Below, piece after piece: positions 10,475 through 21,939 of a DNA stretch of 64,000 bases. The stretch's first letter is position 1. Each line of letters opens with the position of its first letter. The translations under genes and the position numbers were made by a program. Source of the DNA: Tenodera sinensis (lineage: Eukaryota; Arthropoda; Insecta; Mantodea; Mantidae); NCBI GenBank assembly GCA_030765045.1, contig CM060963.1:70567617-70631616 (forward strand), written 5' to 3'. A model generated the notes under the pieces. The model did not search any database. It was given only the letters and a program-made list of their open reading frames with translations, and was not told the DNA's origin.

Positions 10475-10894
10475 AACGGAAATATACGCATTGAGTTGCC
10501 CTGATCCCCCCCCCCCATTAATTTATAGTGGGTGATTTTGTATGACAGAGGTTGGATGCATATTAAACTGGACATTTAAATCCAGCGCCTTTAAAACATG
10601 CAAAACGGGGAGGCTTAAGTTTCATCAAATTCTCGTTATCGTACGCTATCCGTTTTTTTCCGCTTAAAAAGAGCTCTGAAAAATTGGCATAAAGTGTTAT
10701 GTTTGTGATATTACAAGTACGCTGCAGCTGACTGGAGCTTTGCCTGACCAACCCGACTGCCGACCTCACGCCCACTGACGTTCGCATATAATCCAGCCGA
10801 AATGTTGACTTTCGTGGCCGGGATCGTCGCCTATCGCAGCTCCTCAATTTCCTCACAGTGCTGAAGGACAATGGTCCCGTATCGAGATTAAAAT

Positions 10895-10980
10895 TTGCAC
10901 CTCCGTGAGTGGGACTGAACCTGGGTGCATTCCGTGGCCGGGAATCCGAGCTCTACGGTCTAGCCCACTGCACCTCGAGA
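10895..10980 (-). repeat. Possible decayed SINE (tRNA-like) in a GC-richer block
   Basis: On the minus strand, GTGCAGTGGGCTAGACCG is followed about 45 bases later by CCAGGTTCAGTCCCACT, the spacing and look of A and B boxes. The surrounding 10700-11000 is GC-richer than its neighbours. Open frames there (10563-10871, 10853-11098 on minus) have no recognised domain. Confidence 0.35.
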
Positions 10981-11149
10981 TATTCACAAGACATTCAGAT
11001 AATGTGTGTCTTGAATGTTCTCCGAATAGTCTCCGAAGATGTTCTGATTTAATGAAACTACTAGTAGCAAATAAAAAACAAAAAGAATTGGAGATCAAAG
11101 TACTAGGGCGTGGGTGTAAGTGGATAGCTTCAGATGCTTGGGGTGAACC

Positions 11150-11300
11150 GAAGTAGTTACATGAGCTGCCGTCAAGAAGTCAAACAGAGGACAGAAGTGG
11201 CAAAGGAAGCTTTTAACAGACCCTTGAAGAAACAACGGAGGAAGATGTGAGCAAAGTGCTTTGTGAAGAATGTGGCATTGTGTAGCGGGAAAAGTAGGCG
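11150..11300 (+). pseudogene. Non-LTR reverse-transcriptase C-terminal relic
   Basis: One frame reads NRSSYMSCRQEVKQRTEVAK followed by EAFNR, then 'KKQRRKM*AKCFVKNVALCSG'. This matches the pattern 'EIKxRIAxAKEAFNRKxxLL...KxxVKCYVWSVALYGxETWT' that ends the reverse-transcriptase domain of insect LINE ORF2s. The stop in the middle and the loss of the ETWT box show it is dead. It is a short fragment, so the clade is not assigned. Confidence 0.55.
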
Positions 11301-11330
11301 TTCTGGTGAGGTGAAGGGAAAATAATAGAT

Positions 11331-11700
11331 ATGGAGAAGAACGGAGCTTGCAAAATAGACAAAACGGCAATTTACAGGTTTACTAGAAGTGAGCTAAGGA
11401 ATAAACATGGAGAACTGGAAATGGCTTGTAACAAAAAGAATTTGTTTAAGGAAGTTTGGGGTATGGAAAAGGCCCTCAATATTGGTGTGGTATTATGTAT
11501 CGGAGGAGTGGAGATTAATCTAGGTCCTAAGGGGGACCAGGCTGACTAAGAAATCCTGAACAAACAGCAGCAGGCTATGAAGAAAGACTGGGCAATAAAA
11601 TTAATGAAGGTGGTGAGAGAAGTCAAAAAGAAGAAATTAAAATTAAATGCGAAATCTGAAATCAGAAGCCCAAGTTATCAAAAGAGTAAACAGCTTGGGA
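11331..11700 (+). pseudogene. Non-LTR ORF relic with a 2A-like motif and coiled-coil stretch
   Basis: The frame from the ATG at 11331 runs 72 codons and ends in VVLCIGGVEINLGPKGDQAD. The segment GGVEINLGP resembles the 2A ribosome-skipping signature D-V/I-E-x-N-P-G-P with two changes (D to G, P to L), so it would not be expected to work. After one stop the same frame continues with a Lys/Glu-rich helical stretch (EILNKQQQAMKKDWAIKLMK onward). Some animal non-LTR elements carry a 2A motif near the start of an ORF, followed by such a region. No target site or tail was found. It could also be a chance resemblance. Confidence 0.45.
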
Positions 11701-11704
11701 AAAT

Positions 11705-12520
11705 ATAGAAAATTCAACTTGGTATTATGAGGAGCTGGTCCAACCAGGCAGTGAGAGATGTTTTGGAAGGGATGCTGGAGATAGGACTGGTGTTTGAGTG
11801 GTAGCTGAGGCGTACCTGTGTGCAGGAATGAAGGATGATAGTGTTAGTCTATGCACTATTGAAAAGATAGAAGGCAGCAAATGAGTGAGCGATGGCAGAA
11901 TTAAGCTTGGCCCACACTGGTTCATCACGGCCAGAAGGGAATGAAGCAGAAAGTGTCCGCGAGGGTCAGATTCCTTTTATTTAATGGTCAAACACACACT
12001 GGGTGGATCAGAAGCGGCAGGCTTCCGCTCGTTCCGAGAAGGTGCCTGCTACACGACTCTTGTAAGCTTCCATTGTGGCCGGTGGCCTTCATAAATGCTC
12101 GTTATCGGTACTGTTACTATGCATTCGACTTCCTCAGCATACTGATTTTCATATACGCACAAAACAGGTACTTGCGACATTGGACGATTAATTGTTAATA
12201 TTGGCTGTGCACAATTATAAAAAGTTGTATGTTGCTACAGACACAATTATAACAACCAGTTACGCCGTGAAAATTTTTGGGGTCTTCCCATAAGTCTGTT
12301 AAAAATGGCTGCTGTTAAATTCACATCTCTTTTCCAGTTTATGTTGTGAATTCTCTCTCTGTGTGTCTCTCTCTCCTTCAATTGCTAAAACGCCTAATAT
12401 TACAATATTCCCTCCGAGGAGTTGCAGCTTTTGCTGTTGTATATTCTTAGCGCTGAGCGTTTAAAATTTCGTGGAAGACGTGCGATTGCAAATTTTCAAT
12501 TCCATGACGGGCCAGTGTGC
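11705..12520. other. Unassigned sequence
   Basis: Purine-rich to about 11900, then AT-rich, with a short CT/GT tract near 12345-12375. The frames at 11725-11928 (minus) and 11941-12198 (plus) have no recognised domain. Confidence 0.3.
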
Positions 12521-12529
12521 GTCAACCTT

Positions 12530-13377
12530 TAGGAAGGGTAAGTGTGAGAGGGTTAGTAATGAAGACAATTTTGAAATATTTATTTCGGATTAAAGTGTTA
12601 CTTGATACTGATTTTGTTAAAGTATGCCTGAGATATCAAGACATCTTGAGTTCAAGAACTAATGCATGGTTGGGAAAAATCAGAGAACAGTTGAAAGTGG
12701 GATAAGTGATTTTTGGGTTAACAGATATTTCAGTAGAGGTCTGTGGAAGAAAGTGAGAGCAAGAATGGAAGATAGGATAGACAATGTAATTTGCTAAAAT
12801 TACATTTGCTCTCACTGAGACATAGCGAAATAAAAGAGGGTGACCAAAAAGATAAGTACAATTTAATGTGTAAGAAAAATGAAAGAGAAGGATAGCTTGG
12901 TTTAGGTTAAGTGTTCGGAAATGACTTAGAAAGAGGAGTTTTATCGCGAGAATGTGCCCAATTTGTGCAGAGAAAGAAGATGAAATACATATCATTTCCC
13001 AGAGTAAAGTCGTGGCCGAGTGGTTAGACCATTCGCTTCTCACTAAAGCGGCCCGGGTTAATCCTTGGACAAGGATGGACAGGGCGGCGCAGGGGCAGGT
13101 TTCCTCTGGGTTCTCCGGTTCCCCCGTGCTCCATTTCGTTCGATGTATCAGTGTCACCGTCTGTGGTGTCGCATGTAGTAAAAGCAGGCGTTAAACACTA
13201 CCAAAACAGGTACAAATGGTTGGGGGGAAAGTCTAATTAATAAAACGTTTTGTGAGGGACAAAGAAACTATTGAAAAACAACCAAAATTAGGGGAGTTTC
13301 TATGGAAGGTAAGGGTGAAATGCAGATGGTCAGTAGAAAAGCTAGAAAGTAGAGCTTATATATGTAACATAGTAAAC
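12530..13377 (+). pseudogene. Non-LTR retrotransposon C-terminal region, interrupted by a SINE
   Basis: Fragments in order are 'LKYLFRIKVLLDTDFVKVCL..YQ', 'AWLGKIREQLKVG', 'GLWKKVRARMEDRIDN'-like sequence near 12740, and the zinc-ribbon start MCPICAEKEDEIHIISQ at 12952-13002. A tRNA-derived SINE then breaks the ribbon before its last Cys. After the SINE comes RDKETIEKQPKLGEFLWKVR and KCRWSVEKLESRAYI, ending at a TAG at about 13377. That last block is the usual C-terminus of this LINE family. Stops and frameshifts are frequent. The copy is homologous to 195-812 but diverged from it. Confidence 0.7.
13009..13207 (+). repeat. tRNA-derived SINE inserted in the LINE zinc ribbon
   Basis: The head GTCGTGGCCGAGTGGTTAGA is a Ser/Leu-tRNA-like A box. 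It is followed by a body shared with the longer SINE family (GCAGGTTTCCTCTGGGTTCT, TTCCCCCGTGCTCC) and the tail GTAGTAAAAGCAGGCGTTAAA. An inverted relative lies at 41828-42045. The insertion splits the reverse-transcriptase frame, so the SINE is younger than that LINE copy. No clear target duplication is visible. Confidence 0.75.
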
Positions 13378-13379
13378 TA

Positions 13380-14860
13380 GGGTTAAGTTATGGCCAGCTG
13401 GTTAGGCTTAAGGCCTAGGCCTAAAGTTTGCATGAACTTAGTACTTCAATAAATTAAAAAATACTCCACCGTAGTGGATTATCCACATGTAGTTTTCCCA
13501 TGCTTCGAATATTCCGGTAGTTATACGTATATCACTGTGACAACCAGTCAGTCACAAATCTTCCTTATTTATCTTAATATATTTGAAGATAATGGTCAGA
13601 TTTAATTACAACAACCGTATTAATTAAATATATTATGTAAGAGTTAATTCATCCGGAATGTATGCAATTAATATTAATAAATGGGAGGATACCTCGTTTT
13701 AAACCTGCTTCTCAGGAGTACGAAAGCACGTGCATCTATGATGGTAATAAGTAGTCGGAAGCTTTCACGGCCGGAGTTAGAATTAAGGTTTGAGTGCTTA
13801 TACAGCTTTTATCGATTTTTTTTGCATTGCACACGACTTGTCTGACATATAATTTAAGGCGTTCATTAGCTAATCATGGGGAAGGAGAAGGAAACGCAAT
13901 GCGGAAGAATACATGTCAGCTTATGTTATAAGAAACAGGGTTTTATTAGTACATATTTTTGTCATGTACAGCGTAATGCCATTGGACGCAGCTCATATCT
14001 GCCGAGTTTCACGTGAATGAATTTATAGTATTTCTGACTCTAACGGCCGGGTCACAATACTTGCAATTCTCTGCTCCATTTTCATAAATGAAACTTCTGT
14101 TCGTTGATGAAATTTCAGCTCTGTGTCCCTTTAAAGAGCAGAGAAAGTTAACATTACCCATGCTCTTAACTGCTTATACACTGACAGTGCGTTGATGAAG
14201 GAACGGAGATGGCAGCTGTCAAATTGTCAACCTTGAGGGCCGTCAATGTGATTGTTTAAATAACTGCGCTGAGGTCTCCTGGTTTTAGGGCATGGTCGGT
14301 CGTGACCACTGCTGATTAAATATACCGCACACCTTGTGAGATTGAGACCGTTCCCGATTTAGCTTCCTTGCGTTGAGCAATCTGGCGCCATTGAGATACG
14401 ATATACCTACCTATCTGTGGAAATGAGGTCTACGTCCCTTGGGGAAAGAAACTTTGCAAAACTGCTGTTGTTCACTTCAAATTTTCAGATGGAAATTTCA
14501 TCACGTTTGTGTGCACTTGAGTAGATGGTTGACAAAAGTACTGTAGTTTTTCAAATGTAATCTGAGGAAAGAAAATGTGCTATTTAAGATTCAAACACAG
14601 TTTGAAAACCTTGTTACATTCATATGTCTCTCAACGCTGCCACAAACTATTCTTACAAAAGCTTATTGATCTATTTACTTATTGTGTAATCCAGATAAAC
14701 TCTCAATACACACATACACTTTGTTGTAGGGCACAGTGGACAAAGAGGTAATCAGGTTTTTAAAGAGCGTGTCGTTATGTGATTAGCTTTGAAATACCTT
14801 GCCCTTTGCATGACCAAAGAGGAGAAGCATTTCCTACGGTTAAATTGATTCCTAGAAAAT
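13380..14860. other. Unassigned sequence
   Basis: No gene recognised. A small palindrome (CTTAAGGCCTAGGCCTAAAG) lies near 13408-13427. The string GGAAGCTTTCACGGCCGGAG near 13750 has an inverted relative (ACCGGCCGTGAAAGCC) near 32233, perhaps the end of another SINE family. Confidence 0.3.
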
Positions 14861-14867
14861 TGAGGAC

Positions 14868-15115
14868 ATTCATTTTATTTGTCATGGAGATCTGTTGGTA
14901 TTTTAATCAAAATCGTTAGAGCCTTTTTGAGATAAAAACAACTAAAATCTGTCCATTTGAAGAGCAGTTTTGAGTGGCGAGCTTTTCTTGAAAATCTTCA
15001 CGTGACATGCTTTAAAGATTCTGAACTTAGATACCGAGTTTGATATTCAACCGACTTTCCGTTTTTGAAGCGTTGTTCACGACACACAAAACCCTTTTGT
15101 AAAACTGATGTTATG
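14868..15115 (-). repeat. X repeat fragment, minus orientation, diverged
   Basis: Shared blocks include TTTTAATCAAAATCGTTAGA, CTTGAAAATCTTC and CAACCGACTTTCCGTTTTTG followed by a TTCACGACACACA stretch. The order matches the family's middle to 5' third in complement. Confidence 0.65.
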
Positions 15116-15119
15116 TTCA

Positions 15120-15950
15120 CACAACTTTCTGTAACCACTATCGTTTATTTTTATTCAACTTCTGCAAACCATTACAAGTAATATCATAGGACGTCTGAAC
15201 TAAACGATAAATTCTCAAGCAGAGCGAAAGAATTTATCTCCGAAGGTTATACCGTCGAATGATATTTATCTGGACTATTTCATGGATAAAATATGGCTTT
15301 AAATACTATATCGCAAATATTTGACCAGAAAATGTTAAATTCTAGAAAAATAACCTAAAATATATTCATTCGATTAGTTTAGTTCAACTTAGCACTGCCA
15401 ACTGGGAAAAACGAAACCCAAGAATTACACATATTTCGATCTTCTCTTGTTATAACAGAAAATCATTTTTAACATTAATAAATAACCTTTCTTCTGGAAA
15501 AAAATACGTTCATTAAAAAACCTCAATTACTAAAAACACAGTTGGCAAATTGATGTGGAATGCTATTTTGATTGTCAATCGATTGTAATGTGTAATAAAT
15601 TGTTTACAGCGATTTATGGTATACAGTTGGCGACTCTGGCTAAACAATAGAATGCCCTAGTGATAATTTGTACAAAACAAAAGAATGACCGGGTGATAAT
15701 TCATATATGATAAATAGCGCCTCTATGTATGAAATAGTCTGTATAAAATCTTTTTCTTCTACCTACGTCACATCAATCGAAATAAACCTTGGTCGAAGTA
15801 GCTTCATTGTACATTTCGTTGTGTATAGAAGGGGAATATTTTAGTGCAAGCGGAATCGATATTCAGATGTCATTAAATGTCCATACTCTTTCGGCCACAT
15901 TGCGAAAATAATGAGAGCCCTGAAAGAAATGACAAAATATTGAAAATAGC
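15120..15950. other. Unassigned AT-rich sequence
   Basis: Nothing recognised on either strand. Confidence 0.3.
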
Positions 15951-15954
15951 AATT

Positions 15955-16486
15955 ATATCTCGGAAATGGTTGGTGCTACTAAAAGAAGTATTGAAAGTAC
16001 ATTGCGTGCGTTAAAGAGGTCTACAATTTTGGTGAACAACGTTTTTGTCTATCTCACTTGTAGAAATTTATACAAAAATATCTTCCTAATGAAGAGTGTT
16101 TCAAAGGATATCCCCAGAAAATTCAAGATATAGATCATATTTGCCATTAAATATCTCATATATGGTATTTTAATAAAAATCGTTAGTCATTTTGAGAAGT
16201 TTTCCAAAACTTTTCCATGTAAAGGGTAGTTTGGAGTTAGTGGTTTGTCCTGAAAATCTTTGTGTCAATTCTTAGGACATACTGTACACCAAGTTCGGTA
16301 GCTGTCCGACTTTTCATTATAAGCTATGCTGTTCACATTCGTACACAGACACATGGATCTTATTTAAAAATACAACTTTTGAATACTTTTTAGGCCTCAA
16401 AACATATTTCTGATGAAATCTCTGTGCCAAATTTGCGGATGGAATACAATTCTTTTACTACCCTACCAGCCACGCGGTTGAGAAAG
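15955..16486 (-). repeat. X repeat, minus orientation, 5' two thirds
   Basis: It runs from the ATCTCGGAAATGG block through CCAGAAAATTCAAGATATAG, TTTTCCATGTAAAGGGTAGT and GGCCTCAAAACATATTTC to GAGAAAGTGTG. The 3' third is missing. Divergence is moderate. Confidence 0.7.
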
Positions 16487-16522
16487 TGTGTGTGTGTTTT
16501 TTTTTTTCCCCTTTACTTAGGA

Positions 16523-16610
16523 GTCTCTTGTTGAAACTTCGATATCGAATGTTTGTTTTGAAACAAGTCTCTTGTTGAAACTTCGATATCGAATGTTTGT
16601 TTTGAAGCAA
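16523..16610 (+). repeat. Two tandem 44-bp units
   Basis: The unit beginning GTCTCTTGTTGAAACTTCGA at 16523 is repeated from 16567 with a single change near the end. It contains the small palindrome TTCGATATCGAA. Confidence 0.85.
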
Positions 16611-17039
16611 TACTTCCGTTACTTATTTTAGGTGGACGATCATCCCACCGATATGGAAAGATGTAGTCAACACCATGCTTTGCCCAGCCAGAACATGTAC
16701 CTCCATGAGAGTTGTAGACCGCTAAATGTCAGATCCTGAAATGAATCATCACCGAGTGGATACCGAAGTCATTACCGCACCCACATGATCAGGTTCAAAC
16801 CCACCCGCATTCCTTGATTGGGAAATTGGAATACCATCTCGCAACACAGTTCAACGTTGTGCAATCCAGTGCTAATAGTTACCTGAATTTTAAGCCATGC
16901 AATTGAAAAGCTTGGATATGTAGACGTTAGCCACGACGACAGATTACGGTATCCGGGACTGGATCACATCCTCCAGAAAGCGTTTTGGGAAGGCAAGGAA
17001 GTAGGGTTAAAAGCCGGACAAACCCAGATCACAACCCAC

Positions 17040-17185
17040 TTCTGTGGTGTGGAGATAGAGTATCGTCTCTCATTCAAGAAGTTCCGATTTCGAATCTCGG
17101 TTAGGGTGAGTTACCTGGATGAGGATTTTGAGGGTTTTCCCCTTCTATTGAGAAGGTGAATGCCAAATAATACACAGTGCAGAAC
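17040..17185 (+). repeat. tRNA-derived SINE (family also at 61425-61511)
   Basis: CATTCAAGAAGTTCCGATTT and CGAATCTCGGTTAGGGTGAG carry a B-box-like core. They recur in complement at 61425-61511, with the shared downstream AGGGTTTTCC block. The region 16615-17040 to its left is unassigned. Confidence 0.65.
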
Positions 17186-17189
17186 GTCG

Positions 17190-18378
17190 CATGCATAAAT
17201 AGACCATTAAAATTCTTCCGCGTCGTATCATTCCTTGTCATAGGACATGAAATAACATACATAAATGAGGCCTTGGTCTGTGTCAAGGCTATTTCTCACA
17301 CGCTATTTTTAGAATATAAGTTTAATACGTTTGAAAATTGCAAACGAAATATTGTTAGCCTGTGTGGATAGTAGTGCAGTACGCAGAGAAGAAAATTTTA
17401 AGTTAATCGTGGATATATATGTATCCAACAAGGTGACATTTTAAAGAAATCAAATTAAGGTATGTGTCTATAATTCTGTACAATGTTGGTTTGTCAAAGA
17501 ATGCTTGGATAGGAGAAGCATAAGCGAGATTAAAACGGACCTTGGGCGCCTTAAGGAATGGTGTTGCGTCTGCACAAGCAATTTGTTTAGGACTGGTATT
17601 CTAACTTCGCCACTGAGGTGACAATTGGTGGAGAAATACCCCACAAGTGTTTTAATTAAAACAGCACTAATTCAAATTAACTGTTGAGTGAACTTGGAAA
17701 CCTGTTTTGTGCCTTGTGATGTTGAATGCCCTGGCTAGAGATGTAAAGGCGAAAGCTTTCCCTAACTGTTACTCGTGTGCTGAATGCACGGTCTCGGTAA
17801 GCGATAAAAATGCTGAAGTGGATGTGGCGGTATTATCAAATAGATGTGACATGCCCACACCAAGAGCGTGTTCAGGCTACAAGGATCACGTGATCAGCCG
17901 CTCCTTTGCGGGTGGGGAGGCCACAACTTCCAATATTTTAACGTTGGTCAGCGGATTCAAGTTCAACGGTAGAGAGCAGTGAATTCTTTATCAAATTCTG
18001 CGTATACAACAGGCAAACCCTTCCTACCTTTTCGGATTATTTACATATATTAACTAAGTGTGAGATTGTTTCAGCAAGTAAACAGGTCACAAAACATGAC
18101 ATAATGCGTATTACTTTCCCAGCATATTAGAGATTGATAATCAGTTCACCGAAATGGCCGAGGTACGCTGTCTTAAAAATCCATCACAGCTAGAAAAGTG
18201 TCAGAGATAGAGAGAAATTAAACTCGGAAAGTCAGATAAATCCCAAACCTTTGTTTAACCCAGGCATATAAAGTTAGTAACTTCACAAGGTCATCCTGGC
18301 GGGTTTTTACCTTTGGAAGAGCAGTGTGGAGGTTTTTGATCTTTGTGTTTCTATTACTTGGGTTAACTATTACATTAA

Positions 18379-18380
<2 letters not shown>
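17190..18380. other. Unassigned sequence
   Basis: The 91-codon frame at 17707-17982 has several Cys but no recognised spacing or motif, and no splice or promoter evidence supports it. No repeat recognised. Confidence 0.3.

Positions 18381-18424
<44 letters not shown>
18381..18424 (+). repeat. (AC)22 microsatellite
   Basis: An uninterrupted AC run. The frames crossing it (18218-18613 minus, 18324-18521 plus) are open because of it and are not genes. Confidence 0.95.
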
Positions 18425-18426
<2 letters not shown>

Positions 18427-18938
18427 ACGCACTCTCCCATTCATACTTCCAGACTCTAGGGAGGACAGGGAAAAATCCTAGTGGAAGAAAAATTCCCACC
18501 CTCGAGCTGCGTATAGAGTAACGCCTAATGGACACCTGGGAAATCGACAGTAAACGAGATTTTACCTGCTTCCTTCTCTGTCTGAGACGAATTGATTTCA
18601 GGCAGTGTTGCAACGGGATTCTCTATTTGCACCAGCCCAAATTCAATTTCAATTCACTCTGCAGCTGGCAAATTGACGTGATTAACCTCAGTCTATGGTT
18701 TTTAACATCAACGGACACGAACTCCGATCTAATTTAGAATACCATAAACTTCATTTAATCACTTCATTACCGAATGTGCTTGCGAGAGAGATACCTTTTT
18801 GTTCTTCGTGTTAAATAATAATGGTTTCGGTATCCCCCCCCACACACACACACACAGAGTAAAGAAGACATTTTGAAGTGTTCATTAAGTGTATGTAAGA
18901 ACTCAGAATCTGTTTTAAAATTGCTTGAAAATTCTATA

Positions 18939-19579
18939 GGCGGCACCGTAGTCGCGCGGTTAGATCGTTCGGCTACCACGTAGGCAACATTGTATTTGAT
19001 CCATGGGACTCGCATATGTTATTTGTCGTGGACGAAGCGGCGTATGGGCAGGTTTTTTCCGGGTTCTGCGTTTTCCCCCGCCACTCATTCCACCAGATGC
19101 TCCATCATCGCCTTTCCAATCATCAGTTCGCCTGCATTTTATATCATCCTCATCCTCACTCTCATACTGTATGCCCACGACAAGAAGGCTAGAGGGGAAT
19201 GAAGGGCAGATGGGGCTTGAACTGTGTATCTACTCCGGTAGCAGACCTGTTTACTTGGAAATGAGTGTATGAGAGTGCAAATTTCTAGCTATCGATGTGT
19301 TATATGACAACATTGTGTATTTTAAACGAACCTAGCATCCTTGTCATACTCAGAAACTAGTCATAAACACCGTGCGGGAAGCACAAAAGGATTACGCTAC
19401 ACATTCCTAAGACTTGCCTTCTTGTCCTGGGCATACAGTACCTGGTGCTTGGCTGACACCTGCTTCCAAGTCTGGTTCATAGGTTCCTGTGCTCCCCGAC
19501 AGACATCTGACCCTAGGCACTGGCTTGTAAGTCCTAGGGGGTATAAGTCCTACATAAGGGGAGGGTAATCAGGTAAAAA
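18939..19579 (+). repeat. tRNA-derived SINE interrupted by a 272-bp MITE
   Basis: The SINE has the GGCGGCACCGTAGTCGCGCG / GGTTAGATCG head, then GGACGAAGCGGCGTATGGGC, TTCCCCCGCCACTCATTCCA, and after the insert CCTGGTGCTTGGCTGAC. The 3' block is AAGTCCTACATAAGG with GGTAATCAGGTAAAA. Full or partial relatives are at 33303-33628 and 39695-40051 (both minus), which show the uninterrupted order. The insert occupies 19167-19438. Confidence 0.8.
19167..19438. mobile_element. 272-bp MITE with 24-bp inverted ends, TA target duplication
   Basis: The left end CTGTATGCCCACGACAAGAA and the reverse complement of the right end CTGTATGCCCAGGACAAGAA differ at one base over 24. TA abuts each end (19165-19166, 19439-19440), and removing the element plus one TA restores the SINE sequence (CTCATACCTGG). 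This is the Tc1/mariner insertion signature. The interior is non-coding. Confidence 0.85.
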
Positions 19580-19911
19580 AGAAGAAAATTATATATACAA
19601 TTTGGTAGGTAAGTATTTTTGTAGGCAATCAATTGATGTATTTTATTTTAATAATTCTGCTTCCCAGAATACTTAGCAGACTATGTATTAGTTTGTTTTA
19701 GTTCTGCGTTGCAAATAATTCCCAAGGAAAAGGTACTTATGTGTCGTATGATTTTGGAAAATATTTTTCCATGTATCTTATTATAAAATATTAATTTATT
19801 AAAAATCTATTTTAATAGCTAGAACCATGAAGCATAAACCAAAACATTTCTCACCTTATTCTTATATTGCAGTAAATATTTAAATTATTTCCAGTGTGTA
19901 GTATTATGTGT

Positions 19912-20265
19912 GTTCAAGAATTTACATATCTAGATACAGTAATCAGTATTGATAATAATGGAATACATGAGATAATATGTAGACGGTCAAAGGCAAATAA
20001 AGCAATACCAATATTCAACTGTTGCATAAAACAATAAGATCAATTTTGATGTGTGGTTAAGTATGGTTAATGATAAAGAAAATAGAGAATGTGTCAAATG
20101 CTTTCTCAATTTCAACATTCATAAAAAATTGATAGTTTACGAATGCTAACATTTCTCTGCTTTTCATTTTATAATCAGGTTAGAAAAGATGGAAGAAACA
20201 CATTGAATAGTAGGAAGAACCTGGGAAGAGATGTAAGGAAAGGATGGAAGCCAAGGCTCAATTTG
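19912..20265 (+). pseudogene. Non-LTR reverse-transcriptase relic (Jockey-type C-terminal block)
   Basis: From 19912 one frame reads VQEFTYLDTVISIDNNGIHE then IICRRSKANKAI. This corresponds to the conserved 'FTYLGSxISxDG...EIxxRIxKAxxA' block that follows the catalytic domain of Jockey/L1-like reverse transcriptases. Downstream only weak remnants are seen. Neither the catalytic YxDD box nor the tail was found. The part to about 20037 is solid, and the extension to 20265 is tentative. Confidence 0.6.
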
Positions 20266-20269
20266 GGCT

Positions 20270-21735
20270 GTAGTTCTTGTGTGTTGTAAATTTTGTCAGT
20301 TAATGTAAAACTGATAATTGTTCAAACTTAGCTGTCCCCTTAAACCAAAATTTAAAGAACTCTGGTCCCTCAAATGTGGGTTATTTTAAAGGTGATGCTG
20401 TTGATAATTTCGAGAGGAAGATGCCTTGTTTACCTTCTGTCCAACTACACTTTAGTTACAAAGAGATTCTCTTTACATGCGGCAAATTCTACACCCCGCT
20501 GCCCCTGGGTCTTTAAAGAAAATTAATTACGGCGTGCCATCAGCTGTTGCGTGTATTTGCGGAATGATTCATATCGGCTTCACGTGAAGCTTATCAGCAG
20601 TCGCACTTAATTTAAATGCACAGATAGCAGCCACTGATAAGTGTTCTCGTGACCAAGACATGACAAGCGATAAGCATACCTCAGCTTCCGATAACCACAA
20701 CTGGAAGAAATATAGAAAACCTCGTGTAGAATTGACAATAGAGCATCGCCCTGCATCTAATCGTAACTCACAACACGTCTGTCCCCGATCTCTCTCGATT
20801 TCTCGCACTGCTTTTATTTTGCTCAGCTGACATGCTGTGTTCACGCTGGTGCTTATGCAGAGATAACCATGCTCGTAAATGCCCACCAACTAATGTGTGA
20901 TGTAACAACACGCGAGCTAGCATTAATTATTCAATCCATAGGGCGGCTCAAAATGTTGATTACTTGGGGCATGGTGTCTGTTTGGCTATTCAGAATACGG
21001 GGTATTTTTCTAATCCTCTCCCATACTGAATGTTACTTTCTAATGTGCATGTATTGTAACACCGAATATTGATACTGATAAAGCATGCCGTATTAGCCTT
21101 GCTAATGCTGTGGTATGAAATCTACGAATACTACCACCTGGACTTCATATAAAATAGTTAGAAAGTATGCTCACTTGGTATGCGAGTTAATTACTAAATT
21201 TCCAACAATTTAAACAATTTAAGTATTTTTGCCCTATATCATAGTTTTATATGATAAATATTTAACATTTAAACTACTAACATTTAAGTAGCATTAATTA
21301 ATACACAATATACACAATCTTAACCAAGGTTGCCAGAAGCCCGTATATTCAGGACTGTCCTCGGAAGAAAAAAACATGCCCAGAAAGAAAATGTTCTCGA
21401 GACGCCCATTTGTCTCTTATTTAGCTAAAAGAAAACATTCAAATTTCAAAATCATTTTACACAACAAGAAATTGAAGACAATTTATAGCATATGTAATTG
21501 GAAACCATTTATAATCCCTGTTTGCCTATTGAAGAAATGAAAAGTCCAGTGGTAACAACGCATATTATTTATCGATCGCTGCACTGTCGTAAATTCATTA
21601 TCGATTGTTATATAACAAGTGACTGTCGACTAGCAAAGGTTCTAACAGTTTTCACTTGTTTCTTCGTCAATGAAAAGAGTGAAGTAGTTAATATTCATGG
21701 ATTTTTTTAGGTCAGGGGCGTCGGGATGGGGGGCG
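20270..21735. other. Unassigned sequence
   Basis: The minus-strand frame 20569-20889 (106 codons) lacks a recognised domain. The rest is AT-rich with no repeat that I can place. Confidence 0.3.
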
Positions 21736-21738
21736 CAA

Positions 21739-21935
21739 TGGGGAAATTAATAAATGTAATGTGGAGTCAAGTACTATTACACCATTGTTTTAATTTTGAT
21801 GCAGAGAACAATTTTCCTCAGGCCCTCCCTTGGAAATTAATAAATTCAATATGGAGTCAATTACTGAGTATTAGACTATGTTTTAATGTTGGTGCAAAGA
21901 CAGCAAAGAATAATTTTTCCTCAGGAAACCGTACA
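21739..21935 (+). repeat. Two diverged tandem units of about 95 bp
   Basis: GGAAATTAATAAATGTAATG / TGGAGTCAA ... TTTTAATTTTGATGCA ... AATTTTCCTCAGG is followed at about 21831 by GGAAATTAATAAATTCAATA / TGGAGTCAA ... TTTTAATGTTGGTGCA ... AATTTTTCCTCAGG. The 95-codon frame over them (21726-22013) owes its length to the duplication. Confidence 0.75.
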
Positions 21936-21939
21936 AAAG

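Noticed and set aside
12636..13157. 173-codon minus-strand frame, the longest in the window
   Set aside because: It is the antisense of the LINE relic plus the SINE inserted in it. No domain on that strand.
16523..16610. CRISPR-like array
   Set aside because: Only two directly adjacent units without spacers; a simple tandem duplication in a eukaryotic context.
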